Part shown: positions 33,056 through 42,905 of the stretch, one piece after another | Layout of the letters: the number at the start of each line of letters is the position of its first letter | Numbering within the stretch: position 1 is the stretch's first letter | Assembly (NCBI RefSeq): GCF_900142005.1 | Contig: NZ_FQZL01000007.1 | Coordinates: 62,001 to 126,000, forward strand | Reading direction: 5' to 3' | Source of the DNA: Dethiosulfatibacter aminovorans DSM 17477 | GTDB lineage: Bacteria; Bacillota; Clostridia; Tissierellales; Dethiosulfatibacteraceae | DNA: 64,000 bases | The notes under the pieces: model-generated | Seen by the model: the letters and a program-made list of their open reading frames with translations, nothing else | Databases searched by the model: none | Told to the model about the DNA's origin: nothing | Translations under genes and position numbers: made by a program

Positions 33056-34093
33056 ATGGACTACACTATTAACAGGGAATATGTACTTGAAAAGCTGCAG
33101 ACCCTTTTGAACACGGACAGTCCCAGCGGATACACCAAGAATGTGATGGAACTCATAAAATCGTGGTCCGATGAAATGGCTTACGACTTCCAATACAACA
33201 AAAAGGGTGGAGGAATAATATCAATCCCAGGCAAAAACAAAAATTATACAATAGGACTTTCAGCCCACGTGGATACATTGGGAGCAATGGTAAGGTCTGT
33301 AACCAAGAAGGGACATCTGAAATTCACTTCAATCGGAGGAAATCTTCTTCCAACACTTGACGGAGAATACTGCAGGATAATAACTAGAAAGGGAAAGATA
33401 TATACGGGAACAATCCTTTCAAACTCCCCTGCCGCCCACGTATTCGACGACGCTAAAACAAAGGAACGGATAGAAAAGAATATGGAAATACGACTTGATG
33501 AGAAGGTAGAAAGCAAGGAAGATGTTCTTGCCCTTGGAATAGGTGCCGGAGACTTCATAGCGGTGGACACCAAGACCGTAGTCACTGAGAAAGGCTTCAT
33601 CAAGTCCAGATACATAGATGACAAGGGAGGCACCTCCTGCATACTGGGCCTCATAGAAATCATTTACCGGGAAAAGATCACTCCGGAATGCAACCTGAAG
33701 ATTGTAATATCAAACTTCGAGGAGGTTGGTCACGGAGCTTCATATCTTCCCGAAGACATCGACGAACTACTTGCCGTTGACATGGGATGCATAGGCGACG
33801 ACCTTACCTGTACGGAACATGACGTTTCCATCTGCGTCAAGGATTCAAGCGGTCCCTATGACTTCGACATGACCAATAAGCTCATAGGCCTTGCAGAAAA
33901 GAAGGGTATCAGCCATGCAGTGGACATCTATCCATACTACGGCTCGGACGTATCTGCAGCCCTTCGCTCGGGAAACAATATAAGGGGAGCGCTGATCGGT
34001 CCCGGAGTACATGCATCCCACGGAATGGAAAGGACACACTGGGAAGGACTCGAAAACACAATCAAGCTCCTTTATGAATATGTAACCCATTAG
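33056..34093 (+). CDS. M42-family aminopeptidase
   Basis: 345 aa. Co-catalytic metal ligands in order: AHVD (near residue 69), RYIDDKGG, FEEVGHG (catalytic Glu pair), AVDMG, and ASHGMERTH at the C-terminus. M42 enzymes are cytosolic dodecameric aminopeptidases that finish peptide breakdown, in line with an amino-acid-fermenting life. It is monocistronic, with AAGGAGGAACC before ATG 33056. Confidence 0.93.
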   Translation: MDYTINREYVLEKLQTLLNTDSPSGYTKNVMELIKSWSDEMAYDFQYNKKGGGIISIPGKNKNYTIGLSAHVDTLGAMVRSVTKKGHLKFTSIGGNLLPTLDGEYCRIITRKGKIYTGTILSNSPAAHVFDDAKTKERIEKNMEIRLDEKVESKEDVLALGIGAGDFIAVDTKTVVTEKGFIKSRYIDDKGGTSCILGLIEIIYREKITPECNLKIVISNFEEVGHGASYLPEDIDELLAVDMGCIGDDLTCTEHDVSICVKDSSGPYDFDMTNKLIGLAEKKGISHAVDIYPYYGSDVSAALRSGNNIRGALIGPGVHASHGMERTHWEGLENTIKLLYEYVTH

Positions 34094-34217
34094 ATATTAC
34101 TCGATGCCTGGATATTCCAGGCATTTTTCTTCGAAGGTTTTGGGCATAAACCCCTTGACACACCCGCCTATTTCAATTAACCTATTTGCAGAGAAATAAA
34201 ATCACAAGGGGACCAAT

Positions 34218-35045
34218 ATGAAAATCACAACAATAATTGAAAATTCAAAACCTGTAGATTCAAATCTTGAATGCGAACACGGACTGTCATTCTTTGTGGA
34301 ATATGACGGCAAAAAGATAATATTCGATACAGGAAAGGACGGTAACAACTTTCTTGAAAATGCTGAGAAGCTTGGTCTGGACATAAAGAATGCAGACTAT
34401 ATGGTGCTGAGCCACGGCCACTACGACCACACGGGAGGAGTCATTCCCTATGTAGACACCTTCGGCAACGACTTCAAGCTCATAATAAACCCGTCCGTAT
34501 TCTATCCAAGATACAAATACAACGGCGTAAAGAAGGTTGATATCGGCATGCCCTTTGGCAGGGAAGATCTAGAAAAAAGGAATGTAAACACGATTTTCTC
34601 GGAAGATATTGAAACCATATCCGAAAATATTGATGTAATAAGTGGATTCTCCCTTCATCCCGAATACAGGATGGAGGACAGCGGACTTTTCTGTCAAGAA
34701 AACGGAGTCGAGAAGAAAGACTTCATGCCCGGAGAGTCTGTTCTTGTGATGAAGTACGAAAAGGGTCTTGTACTGCTTATCGGATGCTCCCACTCGGGAG
34801 TGGTATCTATAATAGAAAAGGTCAAGAAACTCTACGACGAAAAGATTTATGCAGTATTTGGCGGCACCCATCTGGGAGTGGCATCATCTGCCTTCATAGA
34901 CAAGACTGTCCAATATTTCAAGAATTCCGATATAGAGAAAATCGGAGTCTGCCACTGCAACGGAGAAAAGGCCGGATACAAGTTCAAGGAAGAGATTCCG
35001 GACAGGTATTTCCAGATAACGACGGGGAAGGTTATTGAGATATAG
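34218..35045 (+). CDS. Metallo-beta-lactamase fold hydrolase (COG1237 type)
   Basis: 275 aa. Metal-binding HGHYDHTGG near residue 71, then GCSHSGVVSII near 190 and GGTHLG near 213. The layout matches the COG1237 branch annotated in archaea as a dihydropterin-linked phosphate synthase, although the bacterial members are not characterised. No signal peptide, so cytosolic. It follows the M42 gene on the same strand after a 124-bp gap and may be cotranscribed or separate. Confidence 0.85.
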   Translation: MKITTIIENSKPVDSNLECEHGLSFFVEYDGKKIIFDTGKDGNNFLENAEKLGLDIKNADYMVLSHGHYDHTGGVIPYVDTFGNDFKLIINPSVFYPRYKYNGVKKVDIGMPFGREDLEKRNVNTIFSEDIETISENIDVISGFSLHPEYRMEDSGLFCQENGVEKKDFMPGESVLVMKYEKGLVLLIGCSHSGVVSIIEKVKKLYDEKIYAVFGGTHLGVASSAFIDKTVQYFKNSDIEKIGVCHCNGEKAGYKFKEEIPDRYFQITTGKVIEI

Positions 35046-35129
35046 GGCAGCAATAGTCGCATTCGAGACCTCGCCATTATTTGTTCAATTTTCTTAGTAA
35101 TCTGACAGGGTTTCAACCAGTTACACTCC

Positions 35130-35312
35130 GAAAAACAGATGAGTATTCCCTGCTCCGTCGATTATATCTTTCTTGATGATTTAAGGTCGAAAGACCTTGA
35201 CACAAAAACACCCTGAAGAATTGGAGTTTTAGCTACCGGTACAACAATTTGATTAAACTCAAATGATATTGTTGATACCTATTGGTCACGACCTCACACT
35301 CATCTGTTTTTC
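35130..35312. mobile_element. Third, diverged copy of the ~200-bp inverted-repeat element (opposite orientation)
   Basis: The ends are GAAAAACAGATGAGT / ACTCATCTGTTTTTC, a perfect 15-bp terminal repeat with a sequence different from copies 1 and 2. The inner GTTTTAGCTACCGGTACAAC and ATTGTTGATACCTATTGGTC parts are conserved. An AAGGTCGAAAGACCTT hairpin replaces one arm. The element has changed its outer stem while keeping the core. Confidence 0.65.
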
Positions 35313-35333
35313 TCCGTTTTGTAATTTTTATTG

Positions 35334-36410
35334 TTATAATCGTCGATCACGCTTCCTCTTATTGTATTGCCTTAGGGCCATCATAACCAATATAATAAAG
35401 AGTACCAGGGCAGTTACAGGTGCAAAAAGGAAATACACGAGATACAGGATTCCGTAGCCCGGACGGAAGAGGAACAGCTCAGGAAGGATCAACAAGAGAA
35501 CCAGGTTGCCCTTCCATTTTTTCCTCTTTCTGACATATATTCCCGCCAGGACAGTAGCTGTGATTATGCCCCACGTTATAACATTATGAATGCTCCTTCT
35601 GTTTGTTCCATAAAAAAGTCCTGTAGTATCCACATAGCTGAAAGTCCATTCTTCGTCGGGAAGACCTTCAAGTCTGGCACTGTAGATGGTATCCGACACC
35701 TGGTCAAGGTCTATGCTTGAATGAACCTCATATCCTCCATTGGGAAACTCTATCTCAAGATTCACCACAGGGTCACCATTCCAAAATTCGGCAGGCGTCA
35801 AGTAATATAGGTGGGTATATACATCATTGACGACGTCATCGAAAGAATAATATCCTTCTTCAGCCTTGTAGGAAATTTCCAATGTCTTCCTTTGGCCTTT
35901 CTCAATGTCTATTGAGAATTGTATTCCTTCGACCTTCCCACCCTTGCTGGCAGGTCCACCGTCACTGAGTCTTCTTTCAAGCATCCTGTCATCCACTGGA
36001 TCCATTATCTCCATGGTATATCTTGCATTCCAGTTTACAGGAATATCATCTTCTTCCTTAATTTCAAATTCAGTGATTTCATTCCCGTCCACTACAGCCT
36101 CGAATCTATCTACATATACCTCCCCGGTATCATAGTCGAAATAGGGAGCAATAAACATTATATCGAGATGGTGATCATCCCTGTCTTCGTTCTCAATGTC
36201 ATATATAACATCCACCCGGGAATTCCAATTGTTCTCGTCTATGGTGAATTTCACCCATTCCTCCCGGAGAACTATGCCCGTATCATCGTCAAACAATACA
36301 ACATTACTGTCCGGCCGCTCGTAGGGAGACGCCGCATTCCCAAAGGCAGGGATGGAAATCAGGCATATTATCAATATGGTCAATGCTATTATCCAATTTT
36401 TTCTCATCAC
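35334..36410 (-). CDS. Secreted/membrane protein of unknown function
   Basis: 358 aa. The signal peptide (WIIALTILIICLISIPAFGN) is followed by an acidic, beta-rich extracellular domain of about 230 residues rich in Asp/Glu (YDIENEDRDDHHLDIMFIAP). At the C-terminus are two or three transmembrane helices (VITWGIITATVLAGIYV; YLVYFLFAPVTALVLFIILV) and a basic tail KRKRDRRL. The outside domain may bind ligand or cations. I do not recognise the family. Confidence 0.7.
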   Translation of the reverse strand: MMRKNWIIALTILIICLISIPAFGNAASPYERPDSNVVLFDDDTGIVLREEWVKFTIDENNWNSRVDVIYDIENEDRDDHHLDIMFIAPYFDYDTGEVYVDRFEAVVDGNEITEFEIKEEDDIPVNWNARYTMEIMDPVDDRMLERRLSDGGPASKGGKVEGIQFSIDIEKGQRKTLEISYKAEEGYYSFDDVVNDVYTHLYYLTPAEFWNGDPVVNLEIEFPNGGYEVHSSIDLDQVSDTIYSARLEGLPDEEWTFSYVDTTGLFYGTNRRSIHNVITWGIITATVLAGIYVRKRKKWKGNLVLLLILPELFLFRPGYGILYLVYFLFAPVTALVLFIILVMMALRQYNKRKRDRRL

Positions 36411-36554
36411 AACACCCCCTATATCCCAAATTCTTAGTAAAGTTCATATTTTAATCAGAACCAGTGAAATAATTATGAATAACTATTTATAAACAAAACA
36501 GGCTCCCGATATTGCACCAGAAGCCCTTTAATCACTATTGAATTATCAATTCCC

Positions 36555-37832
36555 TTATGCGTTTTCCTCCACTCTCAATGTACCCGGATCAAAAGATTCC
36601 CGGGGAGCCCTGAGGAAGAACACGGCCGTAGCAAGGGTTATCATTATTGTACAGAACATGAACAGCTGATAGTATTCGACCATGTCAAGGGCCACCCCTG
36701 CTGCAAACACTCCAATAGGCGAAATGACCTGCATGCTGAAGCTGTATGCCGCAAGAACCCTGGCTCTCAGTCCATTTGGTATCATAAGCTGTATGTTGGT
36801 GAATATACTTGTCCTCAAGAAGGCATTGGATATGCCGAAGAGCACAAGGAAAAATATGAAAAGTCCCATAAGCCTAAGCCCCGGTCCGCCGAGAGTTTCA
36901 AACACCCTCGGATAGAAGAATATTCCCATTACGAAGAATATCAAAGCTTCGGCCGAAAGTCCCAGTATTACTATCTTGTCCTTGGAACACTTGTGTGCAA
37001 TAATTGACAGTATCATGTTTCCAGTGAATATTCCAACCATAATGGATGCCTGAAGAATTCCAAACTGGTTGTCCGTAAAGCCTATTCCCTCAACAAAGAT
37101 ATATGGCAGTATTACAGCCAGACTTGCTATTCCGAAGAAATTCGCAACGGAAACATACATTATCAGCGATACGATTCCCTTTGACTTTTTGAGGAAATCA
37201 AAGCCTTCCTTTATGTCCCTTACTGATTTTGCAACAGTAAGATTTTCATGGGTTATCTTTTCAGGTTTGTATGAAATCAGAGTTTCACTTGCTGCCGACA
37301 GAAGGAATGACACTCCGTTTATAATAAATATTACCTTCAATCCAAAAATACCAAAAAGCGCCGCTCCTATTACGGGACCTGCTATGTTTGTCATGCTGTC
37401 TATGCTTCCAATTATGGAATTTCCCTTCAGAAGCTCGTCTTCTCCAACCAGCTCCGGCAACATTGCAGCCGTAGTGGTGTCGAAAACAGCCATGACACTT
37501 GAAAGTAGAATCTGGCAGCCGAAGAGCAACGGAAGGGCTATATTTCCTTCTCGCATAGTCAAAAAAAGCATTACAGCTATAATTCCACTTAAAACATCCG
37601 ACAATACCATTATTCTTTTTCTGTTGTAATTGTCTCCCAGTACGCCTCCCACAGGCATCAGGAACAACTGAGGCAATAGCTCTACAAAGGCAAATATTCC
37701 CATTGCCATGCCTGAACCGGTAGTCCTCAATATGTAAAGCGGAATGGCGACATTCTGGATACCGCTTCCCAGAAGAGAAACAAGTCTGCCCAGAGAATAC
37801 AGGGCAAAGTTTCTGTTTATGAGCTTCTTCAT
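36555..37832 (-). CDS. MFS transporter (MFS_3/EntS-type exporter)
   Basis: 425 aa with 12 predicted membrane segments. The N-terminal FALYSLGRLVSLLGSGIQNVAIPLYI and the GGVLGDNYNRKRIMVLSD loop between helices 2 and 3 are typical of the enterobactin-exporter-like MFS branch. AGAAGGGG before ATG 37832 sets the start, rather than the ATG 33 bp upstream. It is monocistronic with a TTGACA promoter. Substrate unknown; drug or siderophore export is the usual annotation. Confidence 0.87.
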   Translation of the reverse strand: MKKLINRNFALYSLGRLVSLLGSGIQNVAIPLYILRTTGSGMAMGIFAFVELLPQLFLMPVGGVLGDNYNRKRIMVLSDVLSGIIAVMLFLTMREGNIALPLLFGCQILLSSVMAVFDTTTAAMLPELVGEDELLKGNSIIGSIDSMTNIAGPVIGAALFGIFGLKVIFIINGVSFLLSAASETLISYKPEKITHENLTVAKSVRDIKEGFDFLKKSKGIVSLIMYVSVANFFGIASLAVILPYIFVEGIGFTDNQFGILQASIMVGIFTGNMILSIIAHKCSKDKIVILGLSAEALIFFVMGIFFYPRVFETLGGPGLRLMGLFIFFLVLFGISNAFLRTSIFTNIQLMIPNGLRARVLAAYSFSMQVISPIGVFAAGVALDMVEYYQLFMFCTIMITLATAVFFLRAPRESFDPGTLRVEENA

Positions 37833-37918
37833 AATTACCCCTTCTTGAATATGCGTTAATTGCATCGCAAATGCGCTGCAGAATTCAAAAAACTCGTAAG
37901 TTAACGATGATACCTAAA

Positions 37919-37947
37919 ATTCTATTAAAATGTAACAAAAATGTCAA
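37919..37947 (-). promoter_or_regulatory. Promoter of the MFS exporter gene
   Basis: Minus strand: -35 TTGACA (37942-37947), 17 bp, -10 TAGAAT (37919-37924). Confidence 0.6.
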
Positions 37948-38051
37948 TTAACTTATTGACATATTATGGAAACTTAACATTTGAATGCATATTTGGGACA
38001 CAATAAGAACAATTTGCCATTGTAAGCATCATATTTCAATGTAATTTCTCA

Positions 38052-38090
38052 AAAAGGGTGAGCCATGCAAACTGCATGGCTCACCCTTTT
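38052..38090. terminator. Terminator of the glycine cleavage operon
   Basis: A perfect 18-bp stem AAAAGGGTGAGCCATGCA / TGCATGGCTCACCCTTTT with loop AAC, 18 bp after the gcvPB stop. Confidence 0.92.
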
Positions 38091-38107
38091 CCATTAGGAG
38101 GAATCTA

Positions 38108-39556
38108 TTACCACCTGAGTACAGGTTTTCTTGCTGCTTTTACTTCGTCTAGTCTTCTCACCTCGGTATTGTATGGTGCATTGTGAAGGATCTCAGGATC
38201 CTTTTCTCCCTCTTCCTTCACCTTTATCATTATTTCAACGAAATGGTCAAGGGTTTCAAGGCTTTCAGTCTCCGTAGGCTCTATCATTATGGCTTCATCT
38301 ATTATGAGGGGGAAATACACGGTAGGAGGATGAACTCCGTAGTCCAGGAGCCTCTTTGCTATGTCCAGTGTCCTTATCTCCGACAGACCGTCCCTTCCAG
38401 TCAGCACAAATTCGTGCTTGCATATGGTATCTATGGGAAGCTTGTAGTGTTCCTTGAGACAGCTTTGGAGATAGTTGGCGTTCAGCACCGCAGTTTCACT
38501 GGCCAGCTTCAGTCCTTCGGCACCCATGGTAAGTATGTAGGTATAGGCTCTTGCCAGTACACCGAACTGTCCGTAGAATCCCATTATCTTTCCTATGGAA
38601 TTCGGCCTTTCATAGTCCAGGATATAGCTTTCTTCTTTCTTTTCAACTACGGGGTATGGAAGATATTCAAGAAGGTCTTCCCTTACACCTACAGGCCCTG
38701 CTCCGGGGCCTCCTCCACCGTGAGGAGTTGAAAATGTCTTGTGGAGATTGAGATGGATTATGTCAAACCCCATGTCTCCAGGCCTTGCCCTCCCCATGAT
38801 TGCATTCATATTGGCTCCGTCGTAGTAAACAAGACCTCCCGCCTCATGGACAAGCCTGGATATTTCCAGTATGTTCTTTTCAAAAAGTCCAAGTGTTGAA
38901 GGGTTTGTAAGCATCAGGCCCGCCACTTCATCATCCAATGCCTCCTTCAGTGCTTCAAGGTCAACGCCTCCCATCTTGTCGGACTTTATTTCCACTATGT
39001 CGTATCCCACAGATGTTGCACTTGCAGGGTTGGTACCGTGGGCCGAATCGGGGACAATAACCTTTTTCCTCTTTGTATCCCCTCTCATCTCATGGTATTT
39101 CTTAATTATCATGAGACCTGTAAGCTCGCCATGTGCTCCTGCAGCAGGCTGAAGGGTATATCCGGCCATGCCGGTGATTTCAGAAAGCTTTTCTCCCAGG
39201 TCATGCATGAGCCCAAGAGCTCCCTGGACCTGGTTTTCATTCTGATAGGGATGAAGTGCTACAAAACCTTCCATTGAAGCCATGTCCTCATTGATCTTGG
39301 GATTGTATTTCATTGTACATGAACCCAGCGGATAAAATCCTGTATCCACTCCGAAATTCTTGTTTGAAAGGTTGGTATAGTGCCTTATAACGTCCACTTC
39401 ATAGACTTCCGGAAGCCTAGGCTCAATTTTTCTTTTCAGGTTTTCAGGAAGCATCTCTTCAGTGATGTCTATTTCCACGTCATTTTCAGGTAGTGAGTAT
39501 GCTTTTCTTCCCTTTTTGGAAAGGTCTATTATCTGTTTGATGTATTTCCCCATCAT
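38108..39556 (-). CDS. gcvPB: Glycine dehydrogenase (decarboxylating) subunit 2
   Basis: 482 aa, the PLP-binding half of the split P protein. The Schiff-base lysine lies in [29 protein letters not shown] and AHGTNPASA are family hallmarks. It decarboxylates glycine and loads the aminomethyl group on GcvH. It overlaps gcvPA by 4 bp. Last gene of gcvT-H-PA-PB. Confidence 0.97.
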   Translation of the reverse strand: MMGKYIKQIIDLSKKGRKAYSLPENDVEIDITEEMLPENLKRKIEPRLPEVYEVDVIRHYTNLSNKNFGVDTGFYPLGSCTMKYNPKINEDMASMEGFVALHPYQNENQVQGALGLMHDLGEKLSEITGMAGYTLQPAAGAHGELTGLMIIKKYHEMRGDTKRKKVIVPDSAHGTNPASATSVGYDIVEIKSDKMGGVDLEALKEALDDEVAGLMLTNPSTLGLFEKNILEISRLVHEAGGLVYYDGANMNAIMGRARPGDMGFDIIHLNLHKTFSTPHGGGGPGAGPVGVREDLLEYLPYPVVEKKEESYILDYERPNSIGKIMGFYGQFGVLARAYTYILTMGAEGLKLASETAVLNANYLQSCLKEHYKLPIDTICKHEFVLTGRDGLSEIRTLDIAKRLLDYGVHPPTVYFPLIIDEAIMIEPTETESLETLDHFVEIMIKVKEEGEKDPEILHNAPYNTEVRRLDEVKAARKPVLRW

Positions 39557-40893
39557 TCCACCTCCCCGATTATTTCAACCAGTCTGTCTATTTCCTCTTT
39601 TGTCCTCTTTTCGGTCACTGCAAATAGAACATGGTTATCATGGTTATCCATTAGCCTGCTCATATTTAGAGGCCCTATCATTCCATTTTCAAAGAGTATA
39701 TCGTTGAGCTTTTCAGGTTCTATTTTCGATTCCAGCATAAATTCCTTGAAGAACGGTCCTTCATAAACCTTGTTGAATTTTCCGGTTTCAAGAAGCTTCC
39801 TTTTTGCATATTCTGCCTTTGTCATGGACTGTTCTGCAACTTCTTTTATTCCTTCCTTGCCCATTGTGGACAGATACGCCACCGCCATAAGGGCACAAAG
39901 GCTCTGGTTGGAGCAGATGTTGGAGGTTGCCTTTTCCCTTCTTATATGCTGTTCCCTTGCCTGAAGGGTAAGTACGTATCCGGGCTTTCCGTCCACATCT
40001 TCCGTCATTCCGCAGATTCTTCCTGGAAGCTTCCTCATGAGCTTGGTGGTCGTTCCTATGAATCCAAGGTAGGGGCCTCCGAAACTCTGGGTCATTCCAA
40101 GACTCTGTCCCTCTCCTACGACTATGTCCGCTCCCCATTCTCCTGGTGTCTTGAGAAGTCCAAGGCTTATGGGATCCACACTCATTATTAAAAGACCCTT
40201 GTTTTCATGAACCCTCTTTTCAACTTCGGATACGTCTTCAATTATTCCATAGAAATTTGGATTCTGCACTATTACAGCAGAAGTGTCTCCATCTATGCAG
40301 TCGAGGCTGTCGCTGCATGTTCTTCCCTTGTTTTCCGGAATCTTTACAAGCTCTATTTCCCTGAAATGGCAATACGTTTCAAGAACCCTCATAGTCTCTG
40401 GATGAATGGTGGCGGATACCGCTATCCTGTTTTTCTTCTTTATCCTTACAGCCATTATCGCCGCTTCTGCAGCTGCAGTGGCTCCGTCATACATGGATGC
40501 ATTAATAACATCCATTCCCGTAAGCTCCGCCATCATGCTCTGGTACTCGAATATATACTGGAGAGTTCCCTGGCTTATTTCAGGCTGATAGGGAGTATAT
40601 GAGGTATAAAACTCTGACCTTGAGTATATGTGTTTGACAGTCGAAGGGATATAATGGTCGTAGGACCCTGCTCCCAGAAAGCTCACATAGTCATTGAGGT
40701 TTTTGTTCCTTGTGCTCAGTTCCCTCATGATCTTTCTTACTTCCATTTCACTCATGGAGTCGTTGATATTCATTCTACCCTTGAGCTGCAATTCCTCGGG
40801 TATGTCACCGAACAGATCATCCACACTCTCCACTCCGATCCTGTCGAGCATGACCTTCCTGTCTTCACGGGTTAGAGGTATGTATTTATTCAT
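39553..40893 (-). CDS. gcvPA: Glycine dehydrogenase (decarboxylating) subunit 1
   Basis: 446 aa, the other half of the split P protein: [53 protein letters not shown]. The start at [11 protein letters not shown] (ATG 40893) overlaps the gcvH stop by 8 bp and uses AGGAGG inside gcvH. With GcvPB it forms the P protein heterotetramer in the cytosol. Confidence 0.97.
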   Translation of the reverse strand: MNKYIPLTREDRKVMLDRIGVESVDDLFGDIPEELQLKGRMNINDSMSEMEVRKIMRELSTRNKNLNDYVSFLGAGSYDHYIPSTVKHIYSRSEFYTSYTPYQPEISQGTLQYIFEYQSMMAELTGMDVINASMYDGATAAAEAAIMAVRIKKKNRIAVSATIHPETMRVLETYCHFREIELVKIPENKGRTCSDSLDCIDGDTSAVIVQNPNFYGIIEDVSEVEKRVHENKGLLIMSVDPISLGLLKTPGEWGADIVVGEGQSLGMTQSFGGPYLGFIGTTTKLMRKLPGRICGMTEDVDGKPGYVLTLQAREQHIRREKATSNICSNQSLCALMAVAYLSTMGKEGIKEVAEQSMTKAEYAKRKLLETGKFNKVYEGPFFKEFMLESKIEPEKLNDILFENGMIGPLNMSRLMDNHDNHVLFAVTEKRTKEEIDRLVEIIGEVE

Positions 40894-41287
40894 CCTCTTC
40901 CGCCTCCTCAAGTCCTTCGATATATTCTTCATACTGTTCCGGATTCATCAATTCTTCAACTTCAGTTGCATCGTTTACCTTAATCTTAGCTATCCAGTTT
41001 TCATAGGCGTCCTCGTTGATGAGCTCTGGCTGCTCCTCAAGCTCTTCATTGACTTCAATCACCTCACCGCTTAGGGGCAGATATATGTCGCTGGCAGCCT
41101 TTACGGATTCTATTGCACCAAAGCTGTCTGCCGCACCAAACTCTTCACCGATTTCCGGAAGCTCGACATAAACTATGTCTCCAAGAGCATGCTGCGCATA
41201 ATCACTGAGACCAACATAAGCCTCTTCCTCTTCAACCCTCACCCACTCGTGAGTCTGTGTGTAGTACAAACCTTCTTTAACTGTCAT
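40886..41287 (-). CDS. gcvH: Glycine cleavage system H protein
   Basis: 133 aa. The lipoylation lysine sits in FGAIESVKAASDIY. It shuttles the aminomethyl group between P, T and L proteins. The start ATG 41287 follows AGGAGG. The 170-bp gap from gcvT carries a complete copy of the palindromic leader element (41314-41426). The C-terminus is unusually acidic ([11 protein letters not shown]). No L protein or lipoate gene is in the window. Confidence 0.96.
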   Translation of the reverse strand: MTVKEGLYYTQTHEWVRVEEEEAYVGLSDYAQHALGDIVYVELPEIGEEFGAADSFGAIESVKAASDIYLPLSGEVIEVNEELEEQPELINEDAYENWIAKIKVNDATEVEELMNPEQYEEYIEGLEEAEEDE

Positions 41288-41313
41288 ATCAAATCCTCCT
41301 AGTTTTTTATTTA

Positions 41314-41426
41314 GTTTTAAGCCAAAGCCATAGTTGAGTTTATTCATGAGATAAAATGTATCGCAATGCTTCAATGCGATACTGTTTCTCGAATGAATAA
41401 GTACGAAACTCACTTTTGATTAAAAC
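41314..41426 (-). repeat. ~112-bp imperfect palindrome (leader element) before gcvH
   Basis: 113 bp, read on the minus strand. Outer GTTTTAATC / GCTTAAAAC, 5' arm GAGTTTCGTACTTATTC, inner perfect 8-bp hairpin GTATCGCA / TGCGATAC with a loop beginning TTGAAGC, 3' arm GAATAAACTCAACT. The 3' end is 13 nt before the gcvH Shine-Dalgarno (41295-41300). It lies inside the gcv operon, between gcvT and gcvH. Confidence 0.75.
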
Positions 41427-41456
41427 CTCATTTAATTTAATAGATTCTATTCAAAT

Positions 41457-42572
41457 TTACCTTGCATAATTTTTTGTCAGGAATTTTCTCGATATCACCT
41501 TTGCCCCGACTCTTTTCTTTCTTATTTGTATATAAAATCCACTGCCAATTGACAGATGCCCTGCATCAACAAGTGCAAGACCTATTGACTTTCCAACTGT
41601 AGGGGACTTGTATCCCGTTGTGACATGACCTATGATTTCTCCTTCTTCATCGAGAACCTCATAACCGGCTCTTGCTATTCCCCTGTCAACAAGCTCGAAT
41701 CCAACAACCTTTCTCTTGAGTCCCAGGTCCCTCTGAAGCTTCAATGATTCCATGCCAATGAACTCCTCCTTGTCAAGCCTCACGCAGAATCCGTACCCCG
41801 CTTCCAGAGGAGAAATTTCCTCTGTCAATTCATGACCGTAAAGGGGCAGGTTGGCCTCGAACCTGAGGGTATCCCTTGCTCCAAGCCCGCATGGATGTAT
41901 ATTGTATTCCCTTCCTTTATCAAGAAGACCATTCCATACTTTTTCAATTTCACCGGAGGAAGCATAAATTTCAAATCCGTCCTCTCCCGTGTATCCCGAC
42001 CTTGACACCAGACACGATACGCCGAAAATATTTATATCTTCCGCAAAGTTGAAAAACTTGAGAGCTGAAAGGTCAAAGTCAACGCACTTCTGAAGAAGTT
42101 CTTCCGCCTTAGGTCCCTGAAGTGCAATCTCACCTGTATCATGGGAAATATGGCTGAATTCCACTTCGAATTCCATTTCCGAAATAGCCCTTTCCATCCA
42201 TTCCACATCCTTGTCTATATTGCCTGCATTTATAATGATGAGATAGCTGTCCTCATCCCTTTTGTAGACAAGTGTGTCATCAACCACCCCGCCGTTTTCA
42301 TAACACATGACGGCGTACTGTATCTCATTTTTGCCGATTCTGTCCACGTCATTTGTGATTATATGTTGCACAAACCTCTTCGCATCCTTGCCACGTACTT
42401 CCACCTCTCCCATATGGGAAACATCAAAAATTCCAACACCGTTCCTCACGGCATTGTGCTCTTCAACAAGACCTGAATACTGGACAGGCATCTCCCATCC
42501 GCCGAATTCCACCATCCTGCCCTTGAGCTTCAGATGACTCTCATAAAGGGGTGTTCTCTTCAGTTTATCCAC
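41457..42572 (-). CDS. gcvT: Glycine cleavage system T protein (aminomethyltransferase)
   Basis: About 371 aa. GDxS-like folate-binding features: VEFGGWEMPVQY, HNAVRNGVGIFDVSHMGE, GYTGEDGFEIY, ARDTLRFEANLPLYGHEL. The frame opens at ATG 42581, but AGAGGAG touches that ATG; GTG 42572, nine bases further on, has normal spacing and is the better start (DKLKRTPLYESHLKL after the start residue). It releases ammonia and transfers the C1 unit to tetrahydrofolate. First gene of the operon, behind the glycine riboswitch. Confidence 0.95.
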   Translation of the reverse strand: MDKLKRTPLYESHLKLKGRMVEFGGWEMPVQYSGLVEEHNAVRNGVGIFDVSHMGEVEVRGKDAKRFVQHIITNDVDRIGKNEIQYAVMCYENGGVVDDTLVYKRDEDSYLIIINAGNIDKDVEWMERAISEMEFEVEFSHISHDTGEIALQGPKAEELLQKCVDFDLSALKFFNFAEDINIFGVSCLVSRSGYTGEDGFEIYASSGEIEKVWNGLLDKGREYNIHPCGLGARDTLRFEANLPLYGHELTEEISPLEAGYGFCVRLDKEEFIGMESLKLQRDLGLKRKVVGFELVDRGIARAGYEVLDEEGEIIGHVTTGYKSPTVGKSIGLALVDAGHLSIGSGFYIQIRKKRVGAKVISRKFLTKNYAR

Positions 42573-42614
42573 TACATCCATCTCCTCTTATTGTGTCTTG
42601 TCGGTCCAGGGTAC

Positions 42615-42651
42615 AAAAAAAGGTCGCAAGACAATTATCTGCCTCACAACC
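42615..42651 (-). terminator. Riboswitch-controlled terminator before gcvT
   Basis: On the minus strand GGTTGTGAGGCA / TGTCTTGCGACC pairs over 12 bp with G-U wobbles and is followed by seven Ts. It begins where aptamer II ends, as in glycine-activated riboswitches that work by antitermination. Confidence 0.8.
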
Positions 42652-42822
42652 TCTGTTCCTTTACCTGAGAGTTTTATATTCCCCTTCGGTGCTGCTCCAG
42701 CAGTCTCTTCAGAGTTCCATCAGATTGCGATCCTGTTGCCTGAGAGTTTCTACGGCCAATGGGCTAAACTGTCCGCATTTCTCCTTCGGCTACCACCTAA
42801 GGTATCTCTCGCAACCGTCCTC
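42650..42822 (-). ncRNA. Tandem glycine riboswitch
   Basis: Two successive aptamers on the minus strand each contain the conserved segments CGAAGGAGAAATG or CGAAGGGGAATATA and AACTCTCAGG. They stand between a weak promoter (TATAAT at 42842-42847, -35 TTAAAA at 42865-42870) and a terminator hairpin. They switch the gcv operon on when glycine is abundant. Confidence 0.96.
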
Positions 42823-42905
42823 TGGATATTTCTATACAAGAATTATAACATAATATTCATTTACTTTTAAAGGTTAATTTATTAATTATTATATATTCGA
42901 ACATT

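Noticed and set aside
35230..35290. GTTTTAGCTACCGG sequence as a type II CRISPR repeat or tracrRNA
   Set aside because: It begins like some type II repeats, but there is one copy per element, no spacers and no cas9; it belongs to the ~200-bp inverted-repeat element.
42551..42870. Plus-strand frames over the glycine riboswitch
   Set aside because: The sequence is fully explained by the tandem riboswitch and its terminator on the minus strand.
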